Of a DNA stretch of 64,000 nucleotides, positions 16,508 through 23,887 are shown one piece after another; the first letter of the stretch is position 1; each line of letters opens with the position of its first letter. This stretch comes from Caulobacter sp. 602-1 (GTDB lineage Bacteria; Pseudomonadota; Alphaproteobacteria; Caulobacterales; Caulobacteraceae). The position numbers and the translations under genes are program-made. Where the stretch lies: the NCBI RefSeq assembly GCF_003931565.1, contig NZ_RRYI01000002.1:558001-622000 (forward strand). The letters run 5' to 3'. Under the pieces are notes generated by a model. It was not told where the DNA came from and did not search any database. It saw only the letters and a list, made by a program, of their open reading frames with translations.

Positions 16508-18424
16508 CTACTTGGCGTCCACCACTGGCAGTTCGATGAAGCTGGCGTCAGCGCCGCTGTGGAACACCCTCTGGGTGGCCTTCACATAGTCGGCCGGCTT
16601 GGCGAAGAAGATGTTCGGCACGAAGGTCTGCGGGTTGCGGTCGTAGAGCGGGAACCAGCTGGACTGGACCTGCACCATGATCCGGTGGCCCGGCTGGAAG
16701 GTATAGTTCGCCGTCGGCAGGATGAACTGGTACTTCAGCGGGGTGTTCGGCTTGATGGCCTTGGGATCGCTGAAGCTCTCGCGATAACGGCCGCGGAAGA
16801 TGTCCATGCCCACGGCCAGCTGGTAGCCGCCCAGTTCCGGCTGGCTGGGAACCTCGTCCGGATAGACGTCGATCAGCTTGACCACCCAGTCGCTGTCCGT
16901 CCCGCTGGTCGAGGCGACCAGGTTGACCTTGGGCACGCCGGCGATCTTCAACGGCTCCTTCAGCGGTTCGGAGGTGTAGGTCAGGACGTCCGGGCGGCCG
17001 TCGACGCCGCGCTGATCGGTGACCAGCCACTGAGTCCAGCGGCTGCGGTCGCCGAACTGCATCGGGCGCGGGATGTAAGGCACGGGCTTGGCGGGATCGG
17101 AGACGTACTCGTCATAGGCCCCCGCGCCCTTGGCCGCCGCCGGGGCCTCGAAGCCCAGGCCGCCCTTGGCTTCCAGATAGAGGTTCTTGGTCTTTCCTTG
17201 CGGCCACGATGCGTAGCGGTTCCACTTGTTCTGGCCGGGATCGTAGATCAGCACCGGCGGGGTGTCGGCCTTGGCGGCGCCCTTTAGGTGCTGGTCGAAG
17301 AAGGGCTTCAGCACGTCGCGGCGGAACTGCAGGGCGGTGTCGCCATCCCACTTGAACGGGCCCAGGTTGAAGGCGTCGTAGTTCACCTGGCTGTGCCGCC
17401 ATGGGCCCAGCACCAGGTAGTTCATGTCGTTGTTCTTATCCTTGGACTCCAGCGCCGGGTAAGAGTGCACCGCGCCCCACATGTCCTCCTGGTCCCAAAG
17501 GCCCTGGATCCACATGGTCGGCACCTTCAGCGGCGTCTTCTCCATGGTCTTGTCGAGGGCCTGCTCGCTCCAGAAGCTGTCATAGGCCGGGTGCTCGCTG
17601 ATCTTCTTCCAGAAGGGCAGGGCGTCCAGGCCATGGTTCTTTGCGTAGTCGCCAGCCGAACCCTCGTTCAGGAAGTTGGAATAGTCGTCATAGCCCTGGC
17701 GCTGCACGCCCTCGCCGGCGCCGCGCACGGTTGTCTGGCCGGTGAAGTAGTCGAAGTTCGGCTGGCGGAAGGCGCCGTGGTGGAACCAGTCGTCGCCCAT
17801 CCAGCCATCGACCATCGGGCTCATCGGCGCGGCGGCCTTTAGCGCCGGGTGCGGATTGACCAGCGCCATGACGACGGTGAAGCCCTCGTACGAGGACCCC
17901 AACATGCCGACATTGCCGTTGGTCTCCGGCACGTTCTTCACCAGCCAGTCGATGGTGTCGTAGGCGTCGGTGGAGTGGTCGACCTCGGACGAATTCAGCG
18001 GGCCCTTCAGGGGGCGCGTCATCACGTAGTCGCCTTCCGAGCCGTACTTGCCGCGAATGTCCTGGAACACGCGGATATAGCCGCCGTCGGCCACGAAAAC
18101 CTCGTCGCCTTGAGCCAGGGCCGCGACCATCTTCGAGCTGTCGTTCCGTGCGGCGCGCTTGGCGGCGTTGTAGGGCGTGCGGGTTAGCAGGATAGGCAGG
18201 TTCTTGCCGCCCTTGGGGATCACGATGACGGTGTAGAGCTTGGTCCCGTCTCGCATCGGGACCATCACGACGCGCTTTTCGTAGTCGTAGTTGATCTTGG
18301 CGGCGACGTACTTGCCGGCGATGTCCGGCGCGAGCGGCGGCGTCTGGGCGTGGGCGGTCGCGCCGAACGCGGCGATGGCCACGGCGGCCAGCAGGCCGGC
18401 GCGCAGGGTGGAGACGAGACTCAT
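16508..18424 (-). CDS. Secreted CocE/NonD family hydrolase, copy 2
   Basis: This 638-residue precursor has a signal peptide ending ATAHAQ (about residue 27). The core is the same as in copy 1, with nucleophile Ser178 in GSSYEG, shared blocks such as YIRVFQDIRGKYGSEGDYV, and the same C-terminal domain. The start is ATG 18424. A longer frame to 18451 adds no signal-like sequence. It is the upstream member of the tandem pair, and its promoter region contains an imperfect palindrome (18472-18490). The role is inferred to be use of exogenous peptides or esters. Confidence 0.87.
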   Translation of the reverse strand: MSLVSTLRAGLLAAVAIAAFGATAHAQTPPLAPDIAGKYVAAKINYDYEKRVVMVPMRDGTKLYTVIVIPKGGKNLPILLTRTPYNAAKRAARNDSSKMVAALAQGDEVFVADGGYIRVFQDIRGKYGSEGDYVMTRPLKGPLNSSEVDHSTDAYDTIDWLVKNVPETNGNVGMLGSSYEGFTVVMALVNPHPALKAAAPMSPMVDGWMGDDWFHHGAFRQPNFDYFTGQTTVRGAGEGVQRQGYDDYSNFLNEGSAGDYAKNHGLDALPFWKKISEHPAYDSFWSEQALDKTMEKTPLKVPTMWIQGLWDQEDMWGAVHSYPALESKDKNNDMNYLVLGPWRHSQVNYDAFNLGPFKWDGDTALQFRRDVLKPFFDQHLKGAAKADTPPVLIYDPGQNKWNRYASWPQGKTKNLYLEAKGGLGFEAPAAAKGAGAYDEYVSDPAKPVPYIPRPMQFGDRSRWTQWLVTDQRGVDGRPDVLTYTSEPLKEPLKIAGVPKVNLVASTSGTDSDWVVKLIDVYPDEVPSQPELGGYQLAVGMDIFRGRYRESFSDPKAIKPNTPLKYQFILPTANYTFQPGHRIMVQVQSSWFPLYDRNPQTFVPNIFFAKPADYVKATQRVFHSGADASFIELPVVDAK

Positions 18425-18471
18425 AGTTGGCCCTCCTGAAGAGGCGGGCACCTTAGGCCTGGGACTTTGGG

Positions 18472-18490
18472 GCTGCTACACTGTAACAGC
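18472..18490. promoter_or_regulatory. Operator-like palindrome upstream of the CocE pair
   Basis: GCTGCTACA-C-TGTAACAGC is a 19-base inverted repeat with one mismatched position in each arm. It lies 48 bases upstream of the copy 2 start, in the 107-base gap after purQ. It could bind a dimeric repressor. No matching regulator is encoded nearby, so the assignment is tentative. Confidence 0.4.
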
Positions 18491-18531
18491 GGTCTTCAGC
18501 CCACTTTTTGCTTCGCGGGCGGAAGGCGAGC

Positions 18532-19194
18532 TCAGGCGCTCTGGAAGATGCTGCGGAACAGCACCGCGCCGTCTTCCGAGCCCAGGTCCGGATCGAATGC
18601 GCGGTCCGGATGGGGCATCAGGCCAAGCACGTTGCCGCCCTTGTTGACGATGCCGGCGATGTCGCGGGCCGAGCCGTTCGGGTTCTGCTTGTAGCGGAAC
18701 ACCACCTGGCCCTCGCCCTCGATCCGGTCGAGGGTTTCCTCGTCGGCGAAGTAGTTGCCCTCGCCGTTGCCGACGGTCATGACCGCCTCGCGCTGCTCGC
18801 CGTAACCGGCGGTGAAGCGGGTCTGGCCGTTGACGATATCGAGGTCGACGGCCTTGCAGACGTACTTCAGGCCGGCGTTGCGCAGCAGAGCGCCGGGCAG
18901 CAGGCCGACCTCGGTCAGGACCTGGAAGCCGTTGCAGATGCCGACGACCGCCACGCCCTTGTCGGCGGCGGCGACCACTTCCTTCATGACCGGGCTCTGG
19001 GCCGCCATGGCGCCGCAGCGCAGGTAGTCGCCGTACGAGAAGCCGCCGGGCAGGACGATCAGGTCCAGGTCGTCCGGCAGCGCCGTCTCCTGGTGCCAGA
19101 CCATCTCGACGCGGGCGCCGGCGGAGCGCTCGATGGCGACCTTGCAGTCGCGGTCACAGTTCGAACCGGGGAATACGACGACGGCGGCTTTCAT
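18532..19194 (-). CDS. purQ: Phosphoribosylformylglycinamidine synthase subunit I (glutaminase)
   Basis: This 220-residue class I glutamine amidotransferase supplies ammonia to PurL. The N-terminus [16 protein letters not shown] is diagnostic. The nucleophile Cys87 lies in VGICNGFQ and the catalytic His/Asp pair in [11 protein letters not shown] near residue 195. The start is ATG 19194, 6 codons inside a longer frame. It is on the purine strand, between the CocE pair and the P450 cassette. Confidence 0.97.
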   Translation of the reverse strand: MKAAVVVFPGSNCDRDCKVAIERSAGARVEMVWHQETALPDDLDLIVLPGGFSYGDYLRCGAMAAQSPVMKEVVAAADKGVAVVGICNGFQVLTEVGLLPGALLRNAGLKYVCKAVDLDIVNGQTRFTAGYGEQREAVMTVGNGEGNYFADEETLDRIEGEGQVVFRYKQNPNGSARDIAGIVNKGGNVLGLMPHPDRAFDPDLGSEDGAVLFRSIFQSA

Positions 19195-19249
19195 GGCGCG
19201 GGCCTGTAGCACCGTTCGGCCGGGATGTCAGTCCCGCGCGGCGGGAAAG

Positions 19250-19735
19250 TCATGCGCACTCGTCGAGCTCGGGCTCGACCATCTCGCCCGTAGGCGGCGG
19301 GAAGGGCGACTTGAAGGTGAAGGCGGCCGGCGTCGGGCCGTGGGCCTCGAGCAGGGCGAGCTTCTCCAAGGCCTCTTCGACCGTCGGCGTGTGGTCGGCG
19401 GGGACCCACCAGAGGGCCATGTAGAGATCCATAGACTCGAACCACTCGCGGCGGCGGCGCATGATTTCGATGTGGCCGCTTCGGTAGACGAAGGCGCCGA
19501 GGGACGGGATATCTTCCCAGACAGACAGATTGGGGATGAACAGCGGATCGTCATCGATCGCCAGATCCGTGGCGTTGTTGCCGTCGCCCTTCAGGCGCCA
19601 GACGAAACCCGGCGAGGATTCGGCCAGGGCGTTGATGCGGTCGAGATTGTCGGCGAAGTCCTTGATCATCGGGTGATCGATCGGGGCTCTCAAGCGTCCG
19701 ACATTGACCTGCGCCAGATGGAACTTCGCGCTCAT
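19250..19735 (-). CDS. DUF3291 family protein
   Basis: This 161-residue protein opens MSAKFHLAQVNVGRLRAP and contains FVWRLKGDG, SVWEDIPSLGAFVYRSGH and WWVPADHTPTVEEAL, the pattern of the DUF3291 family. These are ferredoxin-like (alpha/beta barrel) proteins akin to heme-degrading or monooxygenase folds. Biochemical function is unknown. It is the last gene of the P450-rubredoxin-DUF3291 set on the minus strand, 79 bases after rubredoxin. ATG 19735 gives the family N-terminus. Confidence 0.85.
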   Translation of the reverse strand: MSAKFHLAQVNVGRLRAPIDHPMIKDFADNLDRINALAESSPGFVWRLKGDGNNATDLAIDDDPLFIPNLSVWEDIPSLGAFVYRSGHIEIMRRRREWFESMDLYMALWWVPADHTPTVEEALEKLALLEAHGPTPAAFTFKSPFPPPTGEMVEPELDECA

Positions 19736-19814
19736 CGCCGTCTCCCTTTCGTCCGCCCGACCGCCGAACATTGTGCCGCGAAGCTTCAGGCGGAAGAGGG
19801 GCGGTGGAGATTTC

Positions 19815-19994
19815 CTACAGCTCGATCATGTCGAAGTCGGACTTGGGCGTGCCGCACATCGGACAGATCCAGCCATCGGGGATGTCGGCCCAGCGGGTTC
19901 CTGGCGCCAAGCCCTCGTCCGGATCGCCCTGTTCCTCGTCGTAGATGTAGCCGCAGGTGCGGCACTGCCAGACCTTGAAGGGTTCCGCGCTCAT
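19815..19994 (-). CDS. Rubredoxin
   Basis: This 59-residue protein has the two iron-binding knuckles C11-x-x-C14-G-Y and C44-P-M-C47-G, with the usual GLAPGTRWADIPDGW between them. It carries one iron and transfers single electrons. It lies 10 bases downstream of the P450 gene on the same strand, so the two are surely co-transcribed. That makes it a candidate electron carrier for the P450, although bacterial P450s usually use ferredoxins and no reductase gene is next to them. The start is ATG 19994; upstream codons in the frame belong to the P450 gene. Confidence 0.95.
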   Translation of the reverse strand: MSAEPFKVWQCRTCGYIYDEEQGDPDEGLAPGTRWADIPDGWICPMCGTPKSDFDMIEL

Positions 19995-20004
19995 CGTCCC
20001 GCCC

Positions 20005-21279
20005 TCAGTGCATCTTGAAGCGGATCGGCACCGACTTCGGACCGCAGACGAAGTTGGCGACCATGCGGGTGGGCTGGCCGTCCAGTTCGACACTGTCGAG
20101 GCGAGCGAACAGCTCTTCCCACAGCACCCGCATCTCCATCCGCGCCAGATGCTGGCCCAGGCAGATATGGGCGCCGTAGCCGAAGGCCACGTGCTTGTTG
20201 GGCGTGCGATCGACCCGGAACTTGAACGGGTCCTCGAACACCGCCTCGTCGCGGTTGCCGGACGGGTAGGACAGCATCATCCAGTCGCCCTTGACGATCT
20301 TGCGGCCCGCCAGCTCGGCGTCGGCGATGGCGGTCCGCATGAAGTGCTTCACTGGCGTGACCCAGCGGATCGACTCCTCGATCAGGCCGGGGATTAGCGA
20401 CGGATCGGCCTTGACCTTGGCGAACTGGTCGGGGTTCTCGGCCAGGGCCCACAAGGCGCCGGCGGTGGTCGAGGAGGTGGTGTCGTGCCCGGCCGTGGCG
20501 GCGATGATGTAGTAGCTCATCGCCTCCAGATGTCCCATCGGCTCGCCGTTGATCTTGCCGTTGGCGATGATGCTGGCCAGGTCCTCACGCGGCTTGGCGC
20601 GACGGTCCTCGGTGATGGCGTTGAAGTACATCATGAAGTCCATGACCACGGATTGCAGGCTGTCGATGCCCTCGTTGACGTCGGTGACCGACTTGCCGGA
20701 CCGGTTCAGGTCGGGGTCGGCGTTGCCGAACAGCTCCTGGGTCAGCTTCAGCATCCGGGGCTCGTCGCTTTCCGGGACGCCCAGCACCTCCATGATCACG
20801 TGCAGGGGATAGAGGAAGGCCACGTCGCGGGCGAAGTCGCAGCGGTCGCCGTGCTCGGCCATGCGGTCGACGAAGCCGCGGGCGATCTCGCGGATCCGCG
20901 CTTCCAGCGCCCGCAGGTTCTGCGGCAGCAGCGAACCCTGGGTGACCTTGCGGTAGGCGAAGTGGTCGGGGTTGTCCATCTGGACCAGCGACCGGACAAG
21001 GTGGGGCGAGCCGCCCATCATCTCGCGGACCTTCTTGTCGGCCTCGATGGTGGTCACCACCGTGGCGCGGTCGCCGTTGTGGAACAGCTCGTTCTGACGC
21101 TCGACCTCGAGAATGTCGGCGTGGCGGGTCACCACCCAGAACGGGTCGAAGCCGTCGGGCTGGGCCACTTCCAACGGCGCATCGCGGCGAAGATGGGCGA
21201 AAGCCTCGTCGATCCGGCTGCCGTCGGCATAGGCCTTGGGATCGACAATGGTGTTCGCGATGTCGGTCGAGATCGTCAT
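20005..21279 (-). CDS. Cytochrome P450 monooxygenase
   Basis: This 424-residue soluble bacterial P450 has the I-helix oxygen-binding motif AGHDTTSS (about residues 268-275), the ExxR motif ESIR near 304, and the heme ligand Cys373 in FGYGAHICLGQHLARME. The overall look is close to bacterial steroid or fatty-acid hydroxylases (CYP125/142-like), but the substrate cannot be read. It is the first gene of a unit with rubredoxin and DUF3291 and is divergent from a TetR regulator, across an operator-like palindrome. Confidence 0.93.
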   Translation of the reverse strand: MTISTDIANTIVDPKAYADGSRIDEAFAHLRRDAPLEVAQPDGFDPFWVVTRHADILEVERQNELFHNGDRATVVTTIEADKKVREMMGGSPHLVRSLVQMDNPDHFAYRKVTQGSLLPQNLRALEARIREIARGFVDRMAEHGDRCDFARDVAFLYPLHVIMEVLGVPESDEPRMLKLTQELFGNADPDLNRSGKSVTDVNEGIDSLQSVVMDFMMYFNAITEDRRAKPREDLASIIANGKINGEPMGHLEAMSYYIIAATAGHDTTSSTTAGALWALAENPDQFAKVKADPSLIPGLIEESIRWVTPVKHFMRTAIADAELAGRKIVKGDWMMLSYPSGNRDEAVFEDPFKFRVDRTPNKHVAFGYGAHICLGQHLARMEMRVLWEELFARLDSVELDGQPTRMVANFVCGPKSVPIRFKMH

Positions 21280-21322
21280 GGCGGCTTCCTCGCTCCTCCC
21301 GGCGGCCTAGGGGCCGTCCTTC

Positions 21323-21348
21323 TTATTTGCTTGTTGTCCAACAAATAA
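21323..21348. promoter_or_regulatory. TetR operator candidate between P450 and tetR
   Basis: The divergent gap holds TTATTTG (21323-21329), the core TTGTTG-TC-CAACAA (21331-21344), and CAAATAA (21342-21348). These form nested inverted repeats of the type bound by TetR dimers. The element directly precedes the regulator's first ATG (21351), fitting autorepression together with repression of the P450 unit. Confidence 0.65.
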
Positions 21349-21350
21349 CT

Positions 21351-21989
21351 ATGTTCCGCAAGATGACCGCGACCCTTAAGGCGCCAGCCGCGCGCCGAAC
21401 CCAGCTCGATCGCCGCCAGCAGTCCGAGAGCGAGCTCCTTCGGGCGGCGGCCGAGCTGATCGCCGAGCGCGGCGTGGCGGCGGCCACCTTCGAGAGCATC
21501 GGCCAGCGCGCCGGCTACAGCCGGGGGCTGGTCACCCAGAGGTTCGGCTCGAAACAGGGGCTGATCGAGGCGCTGATCGCGCGGCTGGGGGCGCGGGTCG
21601 AGGCGCTGCTGGACGCCCGCCAGCTGGACACCCTTGACGGCCTGGAGGCCGTGCTGGGCTTCGTCGACGTCTTCCTGCGCAACCTGACGCGCGACGGCGA
21701 GATGCGGGCCTATTTCACGCTGATGGCCGGGGCGGTGTCCGACGTCTCGGACCTGCGCGCGCCGTTCGCGGCCGCGCACAGGGACGTCGAGACCCGCCTG
21801 GAGGCGTTGGTCCTGCGGGGGCAGCGCGAGGGCGTGATCCGCGCCGGGCTGAACGCCGACGCGGTCGCGTTGATGGTGGGGTCTTTGCTGCTGGGGCTCT
21901 CGACCCAGTTATTGGTCGATCCCGGCATGGACCTGGAGCCCATCCGGGAGACCAGCCTGGCGGCCCTGAAGGCCAGCTTCAGCGCCTAG
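21351..21989 (+). CDS. TetR family transcriptional regulator
   Basis: This protein of about 212 residues has an N-terminal TetR helix-turn-helix with ELLRAAAELIAERGVAAATF and IGQRAGYSRGLVTQRFGSK, and a C-terminal ligand and dimer domain without clear ligand motifs. It is divergent from the P450 gene with a palindrome between them, so local control of the P450-rubredoxin-DUF3291 unit is likely. Start codons at 21351 and 21363 are both possible. Neither has a good Shine-Dalgarno, and a nearly leaderless mRNA would fit the operator position. The gene is followed by the 22-bp hairpin at 22013. Confidence 0.88.
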   Translation: MFRKMTATLKAPAARRTQLDRRQQSESELLRAAAELIAERGVAAATFESIGQRAGYSRGLVTQRFGSKQGLIEALIARLGARVEALLDARQLDTLDGLEAVLGFVDVFLRNLTRDGEMRAYFTLMAGAVSDVSDLRAPFAAAHRDVETRLEALVLRGQREGVIRAGLNADAVALMVGSLLLGLSTQLLVDPGMDLEPIRETSLAALKASFSA

Positions 21990-22012
21990 ATCGCGCTCTA
22001 GAATCAGACATT

Positions 22013-22060
22013 TAGAGCCCTTTCGCTTTAGATGACTCCATCTAAAGCGAAAGGGCTCTA
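22013..22060. repeat. Perfect 22-bp intergenic hairpin overlapping the purS stop
   Basis: Bases 22013-22034 are perfectly complementary to 22039-22060 around an ACTC loop. The stem begins TAGAGCCC and includes TTTCGCTTTAGATG. It lies between convergent tetR and purS, and the last three bases form the purS stop codon. Length and perfection exceed a normal terminator, and the motif resembles dispersed palindromic repeats of alphaproteobacteria. It may still terminate both genes. Confidence 0.8.
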
Positions 22061-22297
22061 GGCGATGTCGATCCGGTAGCTTTCGATGACCATGTTGGCC
22101 AACAGCTTTTCGCACATGGTCTTGACCTCGGCCTTGGCGGCATCGGCGTCCGCGGCGTCGAGGTCGAACTCGATGACGCGACCGACGCGGGCGTCCTTCA
22201 CCGACGGCCAGCCCAGGCCATGCAGGGCGTTCTCGACGGCCTTGCCCTGAACGTCGAGCACGCCGGGCTTCAGGAACACGTGGACGGTGGCTTTCAC
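22058..22297 (-). CDS. purS: Phosphoribosylformylglycinamidine synthase subunit PurS
   Basis: This 79-residue protein reads VKATVHVFLKPGVLDVQGKA, then GWPSVKDARVGRVIEF, and ends MVIESYRIDIA, which is PurS throughout. PurS dimers bridge PurL and PurQ and allow ammonia channelling. The start is GTG 22297. It lies 53 bases downstream of purC. The nucleotides of its stop codon lie in the long hairpin at 22013-22060. Confidence 0.95.
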   Translation of the reverse strand: MKATVHVFLKPGVLDVQGKAVENALHGLGWPSVKDARVGRVIEFDLDAADADAAKAEVKTMCEKLLANMVIESYRIDIA

Positions 22298-22350
22298 TGA
22301 CAGATTCTCCCCGCGCGGCGCTCCGGGCCGCGCTGCTTCCAGATGAAGGG

Positions 22351-23109
22351 TTAGTGCACGCCGCCTTGGATGACGGTTGGCATTTCCTTCATGATCCCCA
22401 GGCGGCGGGCCACCTCGGTATAGCTCTCGATGACATTGCCCAGGTCGCGACGGAAGCGGTCCTTGTCCAGCTTCTCGTTGGTGACGGTGTCCCACAGGCG
22501 GCAGCTGTCGGGGCTGATCTCGTCGGCCAGGATGATCCGCGAGAAGTCGCCCTCGTAGATGCGGCCGAACTCGATCTTGAAGTCCACCAGCGTGATGCCG
22601 ACCGCGCTGAACAGGCCCGACAGGTAGTCGTTCACCCGCAGAGCGGTGGCCATCATGTCGTCGATCTCCTGGGTCGCGGCCCAGTTGAACGCGGTGATGT
22701 GCTCCTCGGAGACCATCGGGTCGCCCAGCTTGTCGTCCTTGTAGTAGAATTCGATGATCGAGCGGGGCAGGGGCTGACCCTCGGTCAGGCCCAGGCGCGT
22801 GGCGATCGAGCCGGCGGCGATGTTGCGCACCACGACCTCGAGCGGGACGATCTCGACTTCCTTGATCAGTTGCTCGCGCAGGTTCAGGCGGCGGATGAAG
22901 TGGTTCTGGACGCCGATCGAGTTCAGGCGAGTCATGATGTACTCGCTGATCCGATTGTTGATGACGCCCTTGCCTTCCAGGATGGCCTTCTTCTGGGCGT
23001 TGAAGGCCGTCGCGTCGTCCTTGAAGTACTGGATCAGGGTGCCGGGCTCGGGGCCCTCGTAGAGGATCTTGGCCTTGCCTTCGTAGATCTTCTTGCGACG
23101 GGTCGTCAT
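22351..23109 (-). CDS. purC: SAICAR synthetase
   Basis: This 252-residue enzyme joins aspartate to CAIR, using ATP, in purine synthesis. Hallmarks are [20 protein letters not shown] at the start, [25 protein letters not shown] near residue 95, and the magnesium/ATP site [16 protein letters not shown] near 195. It heads the purC-purS unit. Upstream lies a 404-base gap (23110-23513) shared with the divergent DUF1476 gene. The gap contains a GC-rich inverted repeat near 23134-23207 and the palindromic repeat at 23386. Confidence 0.97.
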   Translation of the reverse strand: MTTRRKKIYEGKAKILYEGPEPGTLIQYFKDDATAFNAQKKAILEGKGVINNRISEYIMTRLNSIGVQNHFIRRLNLREQLIKEVEIVPLEVVVRNIAAGSIATRLGLTEGQPLPRSIIEFYYKDDKLGDPMVSEEHITAFNWAATQEIDDMMATALRVNDYLSGLFSAVGITLVDFKIEFGRIYEGDFSRIILADEISPDSCRLWDTVTNEKLDKDRFRRDLGNVIESYTEVARRLGIMKEMPTVIQGGVH

Positions 23110-23385
23110 GGCTCTCGTCGAGGCCCTTCTGTAAGCGCGCGCCGCTCCTCAAGTCCGGAATCTTCCGGAGAAACGAAAAGCGCGCGCGGCGGATAGCTGC
23201 GCGCGGCGTTCGACTCAAGGCCGCTCACTGGAAAATGTCGCGCGGAACCTACCTGAATCAGCGCTGCCGCGCAAACGAAGGACAACTTTCGGCCGGTGTT
23301 TTGGGCTAGGTTATGATTGGAAACGTCATCTGCGGCTTATCCGCCGATTGCGGCGGAGACCGTCGCAGGATATGCAGCCGGCGTA

Positions 23386-23470
23386 AGAGCGTGATAGTCG
23401 AAAGTGGACGCCGGTTTCGGCGACCATCATGCTCTAAACGTTTGGAATTAGAGCCTATCGCGCCAGATAC
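23386..23470. repeat. Alphaproteobacterial intergenic palindromic element
   Basis: The stretch has AGAGCGTGAT pairing with ATCATGCTCT (one wobble) around GTCGAAAGTGGACGCCGG and TTTCGGCGAC, then AAACGTTTGGAATTAGAGC. This layout, GCATGAT-hairpin-ATCATGCTC plus AAACGTTTGGAAT, is one I recognise as a widely dispersed small repeat of rhizobia and relatives. It lies 44 bases upstream of the DUF1476 gene. Its function is unknown; such elements can act as mRNA structures. Confidence 0.65.
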
Positions 23471-23513
23471 TTTTATTTGGCCGCGACGGGGTCTCGGCGA
23501 CTTTGGGGCCTTC

Positions 23514-23831
23514 ATGACCACCTTCGACGAACGCGAACAGGGTTTCGAACGCAAGTTCGCGCACGACCAGGAAATCGAGTTCAAGGCGGCCGCGCGCCGT
23601 AACCGCCTGCTGGGCGAATGGGCGGCTGGTCTCATGGGCCTGGCCACCGTCGAGGAATACGCGCGCGCCGTGGTGAAGTCCGACTTCGAACAGCCGGGCG
23701 ACGAGGACGTGCTGCGGAAGGTCTTCGAGGACCTCAAGGGCTCGGGCGTCGCCGCCTCCGAGGGCGAGGTCCGCATGAAGATGGACGAACTGCTGGCCGT
23801 CGCGCGCGAGCAGATCAAGGCCGGCGAATAG
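23514..23831 (+). CDS. DUF1476 protein, F1-ATPase inhibitor zeta subunit homologue
   Basis: This 105-residue, mostly helical protein begins MTTFDEREQGFERKFAHDQE and contains RNRLLGEWAAGLMGL and YARAVVKSDFEQPG. It is the DUF1476 family, of which the Paracoccus member is the zeta subunit that inhibits the F1Fo-ATPase. The role here is inferred from that family. It is divergent from purC, a gene order I recall as common in alphaproteobacteria. ATG 23514 gives the family start; the upstream open frame is the repeat element. Confidence 0.9.
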   Translation: MTTFDEREQGFERKFAHDQEIEFKAAARRNRLLGEWAAGLMGLATVEEYARAVVKSDFEQPGDEDVLRKVFEDLKGSGVAASEGEVRMKMDELLAVAREQIKAGE

Positions 23832-23856
23832 GCCTCAAGCCTTGATGATTTGAACG

Positions 23857-23882
23857 AGGCCGCCCCTAGGGGCGGCCTTTTT
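23857..23882. terminator. Bidirectional intrinsic terminator
   Basis: The palindrome AGGCCGCCCC-TA-GGGGCGGCCT (23857-23878) is followed by five T on the plus strand. It lies between the convergent DUF1476 and permease genes, 25 bases past the former. Confidence 0.92.
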
Positions 23883-23887
23883 CATGG

